Positions 43,413 to 51,737 of a stretch of 55,187 bases of DNA are shown here, piece by piece. Each line of letters starts with the position of its first letter. The stretch's first letter is position 1. The position numbers and the translations under genes were made by a program. Under the pieces are notes generated by a model, which worked only from the letters and a program-made list of their open reading frames with translations, had not been told where the DNA came from and made no database searches. Origin of the DNA: Deltaproteobacteria bacterium (GTDB lineage Bacteria; Desulfobacterota; Binatia; Binatales; Binataceae); NCBI GenBank assembly GCA_021799495.1, contig JAJZAI010000021.1:1-55187 (forward strand). Reading direction: 5' to 3'.

Positions 43413-44459
43413 TCAGGCGGCGGGCGGCACGATCGCGATCTTGCCGCCGACCGCGTTCGTTTCCATCAGGTCCTGCGCCTCGCCTAGATCCTTCAGGTCC
43501 ATGATTTTACCGACGACCGGTTTGATCTGGCCCGATTCGACGAACCGCATCGCGTCGATCAGCTCGCCTTTGTTGCCGAGATGCGAACCGAGATAGTTCT
43601 GCTGCTTGTTCCAGAGCAGGCGGATATCCATGTGCGCGTCGAAGCCCGAGGTGGCGCCGCAGGTCACGATAGTGCCGCCCCACTTCAGGCACTGCATCGA
43701 GACCGGCCACGTATCGGCGCCGGTATGCTCGAATACGATATCGGCGCGCCGGCCGTCGGTGATGCGCCGCACTTCCTGAAAGATGTCGTGCTTCTTGCGA
43801 TTGAGCGCGAATTCGGCGCCGAGGTTGCGGCACAGCTCGAGCTTGTCGTCCGATGAGGCGACCGCGATCGCGCGCGCATTGAAGAGCTTGGCGACCTGAA
43901 TCGCCATCACGCCCAAGCCCCCCGCCGCGCCCCAGACGAGCACGAAATCTCCAGCCTGGACGCGCGCCCGCGTCACCAGCATTCGCCATACGGTGACCAG
44001 CACCAGCGGAATCGTCGCGGCTTCGGCGAAGCTCAGATTCGACGGCTTGGGAAGAGTGTTGACCGCGGGCACCTTGCAGTATTCGCCATGTCCGCCGTCG
44101 AGCGGCCCGGTCTGAAAGCCCCAGATTTTGAAATCCGGGCAGAAATATTCTTCGCCGCGCGTGCAGTAATAGCATTGGCGGCACGAGATGCCGCAGTGGA
44201 CGACGACCTCGTCGCCGATCTTGACGTTGCGCACTTCGCTGCCGGCTTCGACCACGACGCCGGCAACGTCGGACCCCGAAATGTGCGGAAGAAGAATCTT
44301 CATGCCGGGCAGTCCGCGGCGCGCCCAGATGTCGTTGAAATTGCACGCCGACGCCTTGACCCGGATCACCACGTCGTTGGGACCCGCTTTGGGCTGCGGA
44401 GTATCGCGATACTGCAGCACCTCGCGGCCGCCATGCCCCTCGAATACTATCGCCTTCAT
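43413..44459 (-). CDS. Zinc-type MDR dehydrogenase
   Basis: A 348-residue medium-chain dehydrogenase/reductase with a structural zinc lobe (Cys93, Cys96, Cys99, Cys107 in the stretch ISCRQCYYCTRGEEYFC). Cys39 and His59 correspond to catalytic zinc ligands, but the usual Glu after His is replaced (HISGSD), so catalytic zinc binding is uncertain. The cofactor motif is VWGAAGGLGVMAIQVAKLF, followed by AVASSDDKLE, suggesting NADP(H). It resembles crotonyl-CoA carboxylase/reductase relatives and alcohol dehydrogenases; the substrate is unknown. It is convergent with pntB. No strong Shine-Dalgarno is visible at the ATG. Confidence 0.88.
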   Translation of the reverse strand: MKAIVFEGHGGREVLQYRDTPQPKAGPNDVVIRVKASACNFNDIWARRGLPGMKILLPHISGSDVAGVVVEAGSEVRNVKIGDEVVVHCGISCRQCYYCTRGEEYFCPDFKIWGFQTGPLDGGHGEYCKVPAVNTLPKPSNLSFAEAATIPLVLVTVWRMLVTRARVQAGDFVLVWGAAGGLGVMAIQVAKLFNARAIAVASSDDKLELCRNLGAEFALNRKKHDIFQEVRRITDGRRADIVFEHTGADTWPVSMQCLKWGGTIVTCGATSGFDAHMDIRLLWNKQQNYLGSHLGNKGELIDAMRFVESGQIKPVVGKIMDLKDLGEAQDLMETNAVGGKIAIVPPAA

Positions 44460-44781
44460 CTAGAACCCTTTTGTTGCGCCGCGCTCCGCCGGATTCGCGG
44501 AGACGCGCAGGAGTGCAAAGAGGTTATAGGTTGCCGGAAGCCTTGACAACTCATGATCAGGCAACGCAAACAGACGATTGCTTTCGTTGCTTGACGCGAC
44601 TATCGGAGTCGGCTAGGAAAAGCCGCGCGATTCGGTTTCGCCCTCCGCACGCCGGGCAGGCCATGCGCCGCGCTGGCCGTGCGCCGTCCTGACTCGCTAA
44701 ACTCGCCGTGGCGGCGTGCGCCCGGCGCTTCCGCCGCGGGCCGCGTTTCGCAAGATTTGATAAACGGAGAAAGCTCAGACC

Positions 44782-45819
44782 ATGTTCGTGTTGGAAAACG
44801 GCAATCGCATCGTCATCCCGCGCACCGAGATGACTTATCCGGGCCACAGCCTGAAGCTGCATCAGAACGCCGCCGATCCCGTGAAGTCGCCGGTCGATCA
44901 TGTGATGGCGGATTTCGAAGACGCCTGCCCATACGAGTTCAAGGGCGAAAAGAGCCGCAAGGTGATGGTCGAGGCGCTCAACACGCTCGACTTCGGCAAA
45001 AAGGTCGTCACCATCCGCCCGAACAATATCCATTCGCCGTTCTTCAAGGGCGACATGGAGGCGATCGTGCTGGGCGCGCCGAACCGCTTTCACGGCATCA
45101 TCCTGCCCAAAACGCGCGGCCCCGAGGAAATCAAAACGGTCGCGAAGCTGCTCGACGACCTCGAAAAGCGGGCCGGATGGAAATACAAGATCCAGATTGA
45201 GTCGTTGATCGAAACGCCGCACGCGCTGATCAACGCCTACGCGATCGCGACCGCGTCGGAGCGGATGGCCGGCCTGATTTTCGGCATCGCGGACTACGCC
45301 GCCAATCTCGGCATCCGCGAGATCGTCGAAAACCAGAACCAGAATTTCCATTACTCGAAACAGGCAGTGGTGGTCGCCGCCAAAGCCGCGGGCCTGCACG
45401 CCGTGGACAATGTCTATCTGCGCCTGTGGCGCAAAGAGGATTCGCCCGAACGGGTCGCGGAATTGCAGCGCGGCCTGCGCGAAAAGAACGAAGGCGCCGC
45501 GAATCTCGGGATGGACGGCACGTGGGTGATCCATCCGCAGCAGGCGCCGATTTGCAACGCCTGCTTCACGCCCAGCCAAGACCAGGTCGACGAAGCGCGC
45601 CGCGTAATCAAGCTCTATCACGAGAAGGGCGGCGGCTCGATGGCCGATCCCAAGACCGGCGAAATGATCGACGAGGCGACGATCAAAATCGGCCTGATGG
45701 ACCTGGCCAAAGGCGCGCAGGCGGGGATGGTCGGCGCCGAAGAACTCGGCGAATGGTCGCAAAAGAGCAAAGCGATCACAGGCTACGATATTCTTGAGCT
45801 GATGCGCCGCACGGCCTGA
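44782..45819 (+). CDS. HpcH/HpaI-type CoA-ester lyase (malyl-CoA lyase-like)
   Basis: A 345-residue TIM-barrel enzyme of the CitE/malyl-CoA lyase family. The metal-site segment is VMADFEDACPYEFKGEKSRK; PNNIHSPFFKGDM, ILPKTRGPEEIK and IQIESLIETPHALINA follow, with catalytic Glu residues in the last. Such enzymes cleave or form beta-hydroxyacyl-CoA esters such as malyl-CoA or citramalyl-CoA with Mg2+. The C-terminal extension (after GTWVIHPQQAPICNACF) has the usual helical lid. The start ATG follows GGAGAAAG about 10 bases upstream. Monocistronic, with a terminator-like hairpin 55 bases after the stop. It may act in glyoxylate or C4/C5 dicarboxylate metabolism. Confidence 0.88.
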   Translation: MFVLENGNRIVIPRTEMTYPGHSLKLHQNAADPVKSPVDHVMADFEDACPYEFKGEKSRKVMVEALNTLDFGKKVVTIRPNNIHSPFFKGDMEAIVLGAPNRFHGIILPKTRGPEEIKTVAKLLDDLEKRAGWKYKIQIESLIETPHALINAYAIATASERMAGLIFGIADYAANLGIREIVENQNQNFHYSKQAVVVAAKAAGLHAVDNVYLRLWRKEDSPERVAELQRGLREKNEGAANLGMDGTWVIHPQQAPICNACFTPSQDQVDEARRVIKLYHEKGGGSMADPKTGEMIDEATIKIGLMDLAKGAQAGMVGAEELGEWSQKSKAITGYDILELMRRTA

Positions 45820-45873
45820 TTCGCCGTCCCGCGACGCCTCCGACGCGGAGCTTCGCGAACAACTTTGTCAATT

Positions 45874-45907
45874 CGAGAGGCGGGAGATTTCCATCTCCCG
45901 CCTCTCG
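45874..45907 (+). terminator. Perfect 15-bp hairpin after the CoA lyase
   Basis: Arms 45874-45888 and 45893-45907 pair without mismatch around a TTCC loop. No long T-run follows, so it may act as an mRNA-stabilising or factor-assisted terminator. Confidence 0.75.
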
Positions 45908-46124
45908 GTTATGGTCGCTTAAAGAAGCTTTTTAGCGACTATTCATTCACCGCTCAAAATATTGCAATTGACCGCCGCAAAAGCGTTGACACAGCTTTGG
46001 CGCTTGTCATATTTCCTTATCGTCTTAAATCAACAAATTGACCTAAAAAGATATAAATACAATCTTTGCAATCTCAACAGAGATCGATAAGTTTTGTTAG
46101 CAACTCAAAGAAGGAGATGTTGGT
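45908..46124 (+). promoter_or_regulatory. AT-rich upstream region of the secreted-protein gene
   Basis: Together with the hairpin at 45874-45907 this fills the 305-base gap after the CoA lyase. From about 45930 the sequence is much richer in A and T than the window average. A TTGACA (45984-45989) with ATATTT (46007-46012) 17 bases further on could be a sigma70-type promoter. AAGGAG at 46111-46116 is the ribosome-binding site for the ATG at 46125. No operator is recognised. Confidence 0.5.
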
Positions 46125-46741
46125 ATGAGGAAGTATGTGGGGATGCTTGCCGTAGGGGTGCTCGTCTTCGCAAGCGTAGGAATCGTGCGCGCCGCGAGCG
46201 GTCCGGGAACCAAACCGGTTTCGGCTCTCATCAAAGGAGTCGGAACCGTGGCCCCATCCGCTGACGTTGACACTCGAACGGCAATGCGTGCAACGTGACC
46301 AACTGGGTGGATTATTGCGAGAGCGGCAACTGTTCGTGCCTCACGCTTACCTCGCCGGTGGTGGTCGGCAACCGCAAATTGACGGTCTCGAACGTCTTTT
46401 TCACTATCGACAATGGCATCAGTCCCGCCACTGAGCCGACGGTCGGCAACGGACCGAATCCAAGTTGCAACTTTGCACTGGGAACCATGGATTTGGCCTC
46501 GAGCGACGGCTCCTCCAGCGAAACGATCAACATCATCGGCACAACCTGCAAGCACGTGATCGGAATATCCGCGAAAAATCCAGGAGGAACCCACGATAAA
46601 GACCTGCTCAGCGGAGGATGGGGCATTTCGGCCGATCCGGCGCCATCGCCGCTTGCATCAGGATGGGGCACGATGACCGGCACGGCGATCAGCAAGACCC
46701 AAGCGGTTTCGTTGAAATTTTCCGGTTGGGTCAGCCAATAG
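46125..46741 (+). pseudogene. Frameshifted secreted-protein gene
   Basis: An ATG at 46125 with a strong AAGGAG site opens a frame that encodes a clear signal peptide (MRKYVGMLAVGVLVFASVGIVRAA) and continues to ...VAPSADVDT. It then hits a stop at 46296-46298. The rest of the gene lies in another frame: it reads SNGNACNVTNWVDYCESG from about 46274 and continues to the stop at 46741 with Cys, Gly and Ser-rich sequence (NCSCLTLTSPVVVGN, TCKHVIGISAKNPGG, KTQAVSLKFSGWVSQ). One base missing near 46272-46274 explains the break. The intact product would be about 205 residues and exported. Whether this is a true mutation, a phase-variable site or a sequencing error cannot be decided here. Confidence 0.7.
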
Positions 46742-47325
46742 TTTTCGCGCGATAGCATCAAGGGCTGGTTTAAGCGGCCCTTGATCGTCATTTTTGAGGC
46801 AACGGGAGGCTGATGGCAGCCTTCCGTTGCCATATTCAGCCTTTAAAATTCAAGATTTTCCATCAGGCGTTACGGCGAGCTGGCCTGAATTGGGATGAAT
46901 AATCCTAATATTGCTGATTAAAGTTTTTTCGACAGGATGTTGTCGATTGAAAGCAAATTACTGCAAACATGGCCTAGTAACGGCCAGAATCGAGATGTTT
47001 TCCGTAAATTCGATGCAGCAAGTTCACGCTTGCGAAGGATGAATAAAATAAGACATGCATGGTTAACGCTTGACTGCTTATCGACGCTAGTGGTAATTCC
47101 TGACCAAGCTCAGCGCTTGGCGGCTTTAACGCAGCGCATCGCGCTGCCGCGACAAGCGTCGATTCGACGGTTAGAGTAAGGAAAACTCCGTTCCCCGTTG
47201 CGGCTGGGAAAAGAACCGGCGGTATGGCGCAGAGCCAGCGCGTACGCGGTTTCGCCGAGACGGGATAGCGGACGCATTCCCGGCGACACAAAGTCCGGCG
47301 TTCAGGCAGTGAGGTTCCAAAGCTT
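46742..47325. other. Intergenic region before the exopolysaccharide locus
   Basis: This 584-base stretch has no convincing gene. 46750-46830 contains an imperfect inverted repeat (AAGGGCTGG...CCCTT and AACGGAAGG...) that may act as a terminator. 46850-47080 is AT-rich. 47180-47325 is GC-rich and could form a structured leader for the secreted-protein gene at 47326, but it did not match a riboswitch consensus that I could trust. Short ORFs here look like chance frames. Confidence 0.5.
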
Positions 47326-47850
47326 ATGAAACGCAAAGTATCGAAGGTCTTCGCGATTTTCGTTTCGATTGGATTGGTTGCGTCGCAAGCGATGGCCGCC
47401 ACGGTCTGCGGAATTGCGCAAAATCCGCAGGGATCGCCTCTCGCCGGAGCGACGGTGACCGTCAAGGATGCGTCGGGAAAAGTTCTCGGCTCGGCGGTGA
47501 CCGACGGCAAGGGCAACTATTCGATCGACAACGTCTCGAACGGAACGGTCGATCTTTTCCTCGACACCGGCAGCACCACGCTTAAGGACGGCTCGGGCGT
47601 GTTAAATCTTGCCGGCGCGACCGAAGCCGTCAACTGGGAAGTTTCCAGCAACGCCAATGCGATCGCCACGCAAGGCGGCACCTGCGTCGATCCTCCGGGA
47701 CCGCTGACCTCGGCGGAATGGGCCTCGATCGGTGTTCTGGGACTCGGCGTGGCGGCCGGTGGCGCGGCGATCGGATGGGCCGAAAGCGGCAATCGCAGCG
47801 ACAGTCAGCATCCGCATCCGATCCCGCATCCCATAACGAATCAAGAGTAA
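47326..47850 (+). CDS. Secreted carboxypeptidase-regulatory-like protein, exopolysaccharide-linked
   Basis: A 174-residue exported protein. A signal peptide (KVFAIFVSIGLVASQAMAA, cleavage near residue 24) precedes one beta-sandwich domain of the carboxypeptidase regulatory-like type (VCGIAQNPQGSPLAGATVTV, GSAVTDGKGNYSIDNV). A linker with a Cys and PPGPLTS leads to a membrane-like glycine-rich helix (WASIGVLGLGVAAGGAAIGWA) and a His/Pro-rich tail. The tail suggests membrane retention after export. It is 22 bases upstream of the exporter lipoprotein ORF, so it likely belongs to the exopolysaccharide operon as a surface or assembly factor. Confidence 0.7.
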   Translation: MKRKVSKVFAIFVSIGLVASQAMAATVCGIAQNPQGSPLAGATVTVKDASGKVLGSAVTDGKGNYSIDNVSNGTVDLFLDTGSTTLKDGSGVLNLAGATEAVNWEVSSNANAIATQGGTCVDPPGPLTSAEWASIGVLGLGVAAGGAAIGWAESGNRSDSQHPHPIPHPITNQE

Positions 47851-47872
47851 GTTCGATTATTGGTTCCGCGAT

Positions 47873-49288
47873 GTGACGGTCGGGCGGTATCCGCCTGACC
47901 GCCATCGCGCCGCTGAATGCGTCCGTCGTTTCGCGGCGCTGTCAATCTTGACAGACACTATCACAGAAAATTTTCGCGCCCGCGCTGCTTCATCGTCCGC
48001 CGCGTTGGGTTTGAGGCTTGTCCTCGGCTTGCTGATCGCGGCCGGACTGGCGATCGCCGGATGCGGCAGCAGCGATCCGATGCATGTGGACAAAGCGGAT
48101 GTGACCGCAAGCGCCGCCGCCGCCGAGCAGGACTCGCCGCAACCGGACGATCCTGAGCTGGACAAGCTTTGGAGCGAACGCACCGCCCAAATTTCCTCCA
48201 ACGACGACTATCCGATCGGCCCCGGCGACGTTTTGACGATTACCGTTCCGCAAGTTCCGGAAATCCAGGATTTGAAGGTTCGCGTGACCACCGCCGGAAC
48301 GTTCGAATTGCCGATGGTCGGCGCGGTGCAGGCGGGCGGACTCACGGAAGAACAACTCGAAGCCGCGCTCGATCAAAAACTTGGCACGATCATGTACAGC
48401 CCGCAGGCTTCGGTATTCGTCAACGAGTACCATAATCGCGAAGTCGCGGTGATTGGCGCCGTCAACCATCCCGGCCTGGTGACGCTCGAAAGTCCGGACG
48501 AGACCATTCTTGACGCGCTCACCCAGGCCGGCGGCCTGGTCTCGTCCGCGGCGGACGAATTGATCATGATTCCGGCGCAAACCGGAGCGGGGCTGAACAT
48601 GGCCAAACAGGTCTCGATGGTCGCGTACAGCGCGGCGCCTGGAGCCGGCGAAGCGTTGCCTTCGGCGGCCGGCGCGGAAGCCGGCAACGGCGCTCCGCCG
48701 CCCGCCGGAGAGATCGCGCCGCATCAGGCGGGCGGTGAAATTCCCGGCGGCAACGCCGCGCTCAACGCCCATGCCCAGCGCATTCAAGCCGAGCAGCACG
48801 CGTCGCTCGAGCCGGACGTCGCGGCCAACGCGCTCCGGCTGTTGCCGCCGAACGCGCATCCGCTGACCATCAAGATCCACAGCACCTCGCTCTCGGGCGC
48901 GGGAAAATATATCAACATGCCGCTCAGGCCCGGTGACGTTATCGTGGTGCCGGGGGGCGGCAACGTGATGGTCGTCGGCTGGGTGCAAACGCCCGGCTAC
49001 TTTTCGGTCGGTTCGGGCCTGACCGCGATGGGCGCGATCGGCGCGGCCGGCGGGCCGATGTACGCCGCGGACACCTCGGACATCACGCTGATCCGCACTG
49101 CCAAAGATGGCTCCAAAAAAACCATCGCCATCAATCTGGGCAAGATCACCAACGGCAAGGAACCTGACATTCCGGTCAAAGCGAATGACGTAATCGACGT
49201 ACCCTACTCCAACGCCAGGATTGGGCCCTATATTTTCTATCAAATCCTGTCGCGGATGGGCGTCATGGGACCCGCGGTGCCGTTCTGA
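47873..49288 (+). CDS. Wza-like polysaccharide export lipoprotein
   Basis: A polysaccharide biosynthesis/export protein (outer-membrane polysaccharide exporter family). It has a lipoprotein signal (LVLGLLIAAGLAIAGC), a Poly_export domain (YPIGPGDVLTITVPQVPEIQDLKVRV, then GTFELPMVGAVQAGGLTEEQLEAAL), and two SLBB-type regions (REVAVIGAVNHPGLVTLES and NVMVVGWVQTPGYFSVGSG) separated by a low-complexity Ala/Gly linker. In related systems it forms the octameric outer-membrane channel docking with the Wzc kinase. From the GTG at 47873 it would be 471 residues, with the lipobox Cys at position 64, which is late. A TTG at 47948 would give a more normal signal of 38 residues. Its stop overlaps the wzc-like start (TGATG). 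Confidence 0.85.
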   Translation: MTVGRYPPDRHRAAECVRRFAALSILTDTITENFRARAASSSAALGLRLVLGLLIAAGLAIAGCGSSDPMHVDKADVTASAAAAEQDSPQPDDPELDKLWSERTAQISSNDDYPIGPGDVLTITVPQVPEIQDLKVRVTTAGTFELPMVGAVQAGGLTEEQLEAALDQKLGTIMYSPQASVFVNEYHNREVAVIGAVNHPGLVTLESPDETILDALTQAGGLVSSAADELIMIPAQTGAGLNMAKQVSMVAYSAAPGAGEALPSAAGAEAGNGAPPPAGEIAPHQAGGEIPGGNAALNAHAQRIQAEQHASLEPDVAANALRLLPPNAHPLTIKIHSTSLSGAGKYINMPLRPGDVIVVPGGGNVMVVGWVQTPGYFSVGSGLTAMGAIGAAGGPMYAADTSDITLIRTAKDGSKKTIAINLGKITNGKEPDIPVKANDVIDVPYSNARIGPYIFYQILSRMGVMGPAVPF

Positions 49289-51654
49289 TGGAACCTTCGC
49301 GCTATTATATCCGGCGTTCCGGCGGCCTGCCGGCCGAAGCGCCGATCGAAACCGAAGCGTCGCCGGTGTTCGTCGATCCGGGCCAGCCCCTCATCGACAT
49401 CAGCCAATACTGGCGAATCGTTCTCAAGCGCTACCGCCTGATCGTGGCGATCCTCGTCGGCGTCGTGATGCTCGTGATGATCAAGACGATGACCGAAACG
49501 CCGATCTACACGGCGGAAACCACGATCATGATTCAACCGGCCGGCGTCGGCGACGGCTCCAACACGCTGGAGGACCTCGTCCAGATCGAGGCGGCGGCGA
49601 ACGATACGGACCTCTATTACAAAACCCAGTGCGCGATTCTCGAAAGCCGCGCGCTCGCGGCCTCCGTGATTAAATCGCTCGGCTTGGAGCAAGACTCCGC
49701 GTTCGCCGGCGCTCCGGTCAAGCCGGGCGTATTCGATCGGGTGATCGCGCGCATCGCCGGCGGCGCGCACGCCGCGGCGCATCCCGCGAAAAAAGTCCGT
49801 CTCGGCGCGGAATTCGACAATGATCTCGGCGTGCCGGCCGGCCTCGTTCACGCCTACCAGGCGTCGCTCGTGGTCAAGCCCATGCAGGATACGGACCTCA
49901 TCAAAATCTCCTTCAGCTGGTCCGATCCCACGCTCGCCGCGCGCATCGCCAACGCCCACGTTCTTGCCTATGAACGGCGTGACGCCGAGATGCACGGCCA
50001 GGCCAACGAGGAGGCCGCGCGCTACCTGCAGAGCAAATTAATCGAGGTCAAGGACCATCTGGAAAAGTCTGAAGCGGCGCTTAACGACTACCGCCGCGAG
50101 AAGGGCATCATTCCCGGCCTGATTTCGCTCGACGGCAAGGACGCCGTGATTCTCGACCGGCTGAGCGCGTTGAGCGCCGACCTGACCAAAGCGCAGGTCG
50201 CGCGGATCAGCCTTGAAGCGCAAATCGCGCTGATCCGCAAACACGACTACAACTCGCTGGCCGCGGTGCTCGAGGATCCGGAAATCCAATCCGCCAACAA
50301 GGAGCTCGACGGCCTCTACACGCAGCGGGCGGCGCTGGCGAACCAGTTCAAGGACAACTATCCGCCGCTGGCCAAACTCGACGCGCAAATCCGCGAAATG
50401 CAGGCGCGCATCGCGCTCACCGTGCAAAAGAAAGTCGCCGCGATTCGATCGGAATACGACGAGGCGGTCGAAAAGGAAAAAGACCTGCAGGCGGAGATGG
50501 AACTGCAGCGGCAGGAGACCCTGAAGCTGAACGACTCCGCCGCCCAATACGCGATCCTGCAGCGCGACGTCGACACCAACCGCGAGCTCTACAACGCCAT
50601 CCTCAAGCGCGTCAAAGACGTCGAGGTATCCGGCGACACGCGCAACAACGACGTTTCGGTAATCAACTCGGCCGAAACGCCGGGCGCGCCCACCAGTCCC
50701 AACAAATCGCGGAATTTCGCGCTCTCCATCTTCGGCGGGCTGGGGCTTGGCCTCGCCGCGGCGTTCATGCTCGAGATGCTCGACAACACGCTCAAAAATC
50801 CCGAGGAAGCGGAACAATATCTGCACCTGCCCAACCTCGGCGTGGTTCCGGAATTTTCGAGCATCAACGGCAAGAGCGCCTATGCTCCGCGCGAGCTGCC
50901 GCAAGGTTTCGGGGCCGGCGGGACCGCCGCCGTGCTGCCGCCCGGACGCGAGCTGGTCACGACGCACGGCACCTATTCGCGCGTCGGCGAGGCCTATCGC
51001 AATCTGCGCACGGCGCTGCTGATGTCGCGCGCGGGCGGCCCGCCCAAGGTGACGCTCTTCACCAGCGCCACCAGCCGCGAGGGCAAGACCGTCACGTCGG
51101 TGAACATGGCGGTGATGCTCGCGCAACTGGGCGGCCCGGTGCTGCTGATCGACGCCGACTTGCGGCGCGCCCGATGCCATCGCGTGCTCGCCGTGGACAA
51201 CCATCTCGGACTGACCGAAGTGTTGACCGGCGCGCGCGAGCCGCGGGAGATGGTTCGATCGACGGAAATCGAAAACCTCCACTTCCTCGGCTCGGGATCG
51301 GTCCCGCCCAATCCGACGGAGTTGCTCAACTCGAAGCGGATGATCGAGCTCGTCGGCCAGTTGCGCGAAAATTACGAATATATCGTCATCGATTGCGCGC
51401 CCGTGCTGCCGGTGAGCGACGCGATGGTGCTCGCGAAGCTGACCGACGGCGTCGTGGTCGTGGCGAACGGCTCGGCGACGCCGCGCCAGCAGGTCAGGAC
51501 CGCCTGCGCGCGTCTCGAATACGCCCGCGCCAAAATCCTTGGCGTCGTGCTCAACAAGATCAAGCTGCACAGCCACGACTATCACTACTACTACCATCAG
51601 GATTACTACGCTTACGGCGCCGACGGACGCGCCGATGAAGACGAATACGCCTGA
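49288..51654 (+). CDS. Wzc-like chain-length determinant / tyrosine autokinase
   Basis: A 788-residue BY-kinase. Layout: N-terminal helix (YRLIVAILVGVVMLVMIKTM, about 48-67), Wzz-type periplasmic domain with coiled coil (about 80-460), second helix (NFALSIFGGLGLGLAAAFMLEML, about 473-495), then the kinase. The kinase has Walker A (TSREGKTVTS), Walker A' (VLLIDADLRRAR) and Walker B (YIVIDCAPV). The Tyr cluster at the end (HDYHYYYHQDYYAYG plus a final EY, eight Tyr) is the autophosphorylation site. It controls polymer length and export together with the Wza-like lipoprotein. Start ATG overlaps the previous stop by one base. Confidence 0.94.
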   Translation: MEPSRYYIRRSGGLPAEAPIETEASPVFVDPGQPLIDISQYWRIVLKRYRLIVAILVGVVMLVMIKTMTETPIYTAETTIMIQPAGVGDGSNTLEDLVQIEAAANDTDLYYKTQCAILESRALAASVIKSLGLEQDSAFAGAPVKPGVFDRVIARIAGGAHAAAHPAKKVRLGAEFDNDLGVPAGLVHAYQASLVVKPMQDTDLIKISFSWSDPTLAARIANAHVLAYERRDAEMHGQANEEAARYLQSKLIEVKDHLEKSEAALNDYRREKGIIPGLISLDGKDAVILDRLSALSADLTKAQVARISLEAQIALIRKHDYNSLAAVLEDPEIQSANKELDGLYTQRAALANQFKDNYPPLAKLDAQIREMQARIALTVQKKVAAIRSEYDEAVEKEKDLQAEMELQRQETLKLNDSAAQYAILQRDVDTNRELYNAILKRVKDVEVSGDTRNNDVSVINSAETPGAPTSPNKSRNFALSIFGGLGLGLAAAFMLEMLDNTLKNPEEAEQYLHLPNLGVVPEFSSINGKSAYAPRELPQGFGAGGTAAVLPPGRELVTTHGTYSRVGEAYRNLRTALLMSRAGGPPKVTLFTSATSREGKTVTSVNMAVMLAQLGGPVLLIDADLRRARCHRVLAVDNHLGLTEVLTGAREPREMVRSTEIENLHFLGSGSVPPNPTELLNSKRMIELVGQLRENYEYIVIDCAPVLPVSDAMVLAKLTDGVVVVANGSATPRQQVRTACARLEYARAKILGVVLNKIKLHSHDYHYYYHQDYYAYGADGRADEDEYA

Positions 51655-51737
51655 GTAGACTCGAACAATTCGCGGGCCGCTCCGGCTCCGCTTCGCGCTT
51701 TGGCCGCGACGCCTTTATTTCCGGCGACGCGGCCAAC

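Noticed and set aside
46937-47179. Plus-strand frame of 80 codons in the intergenic region
   Set aside because: No ribosome-binding site, no protein character, atypical composition; kept as non-coding.
46974-47516. Minus-strand frame of 180 codons before and within the secreted-protein gene
   Set aside because: No family resemblance, overlaps the signal-peptide gene at 47326 and runs through AT-rich non-coding DNA.
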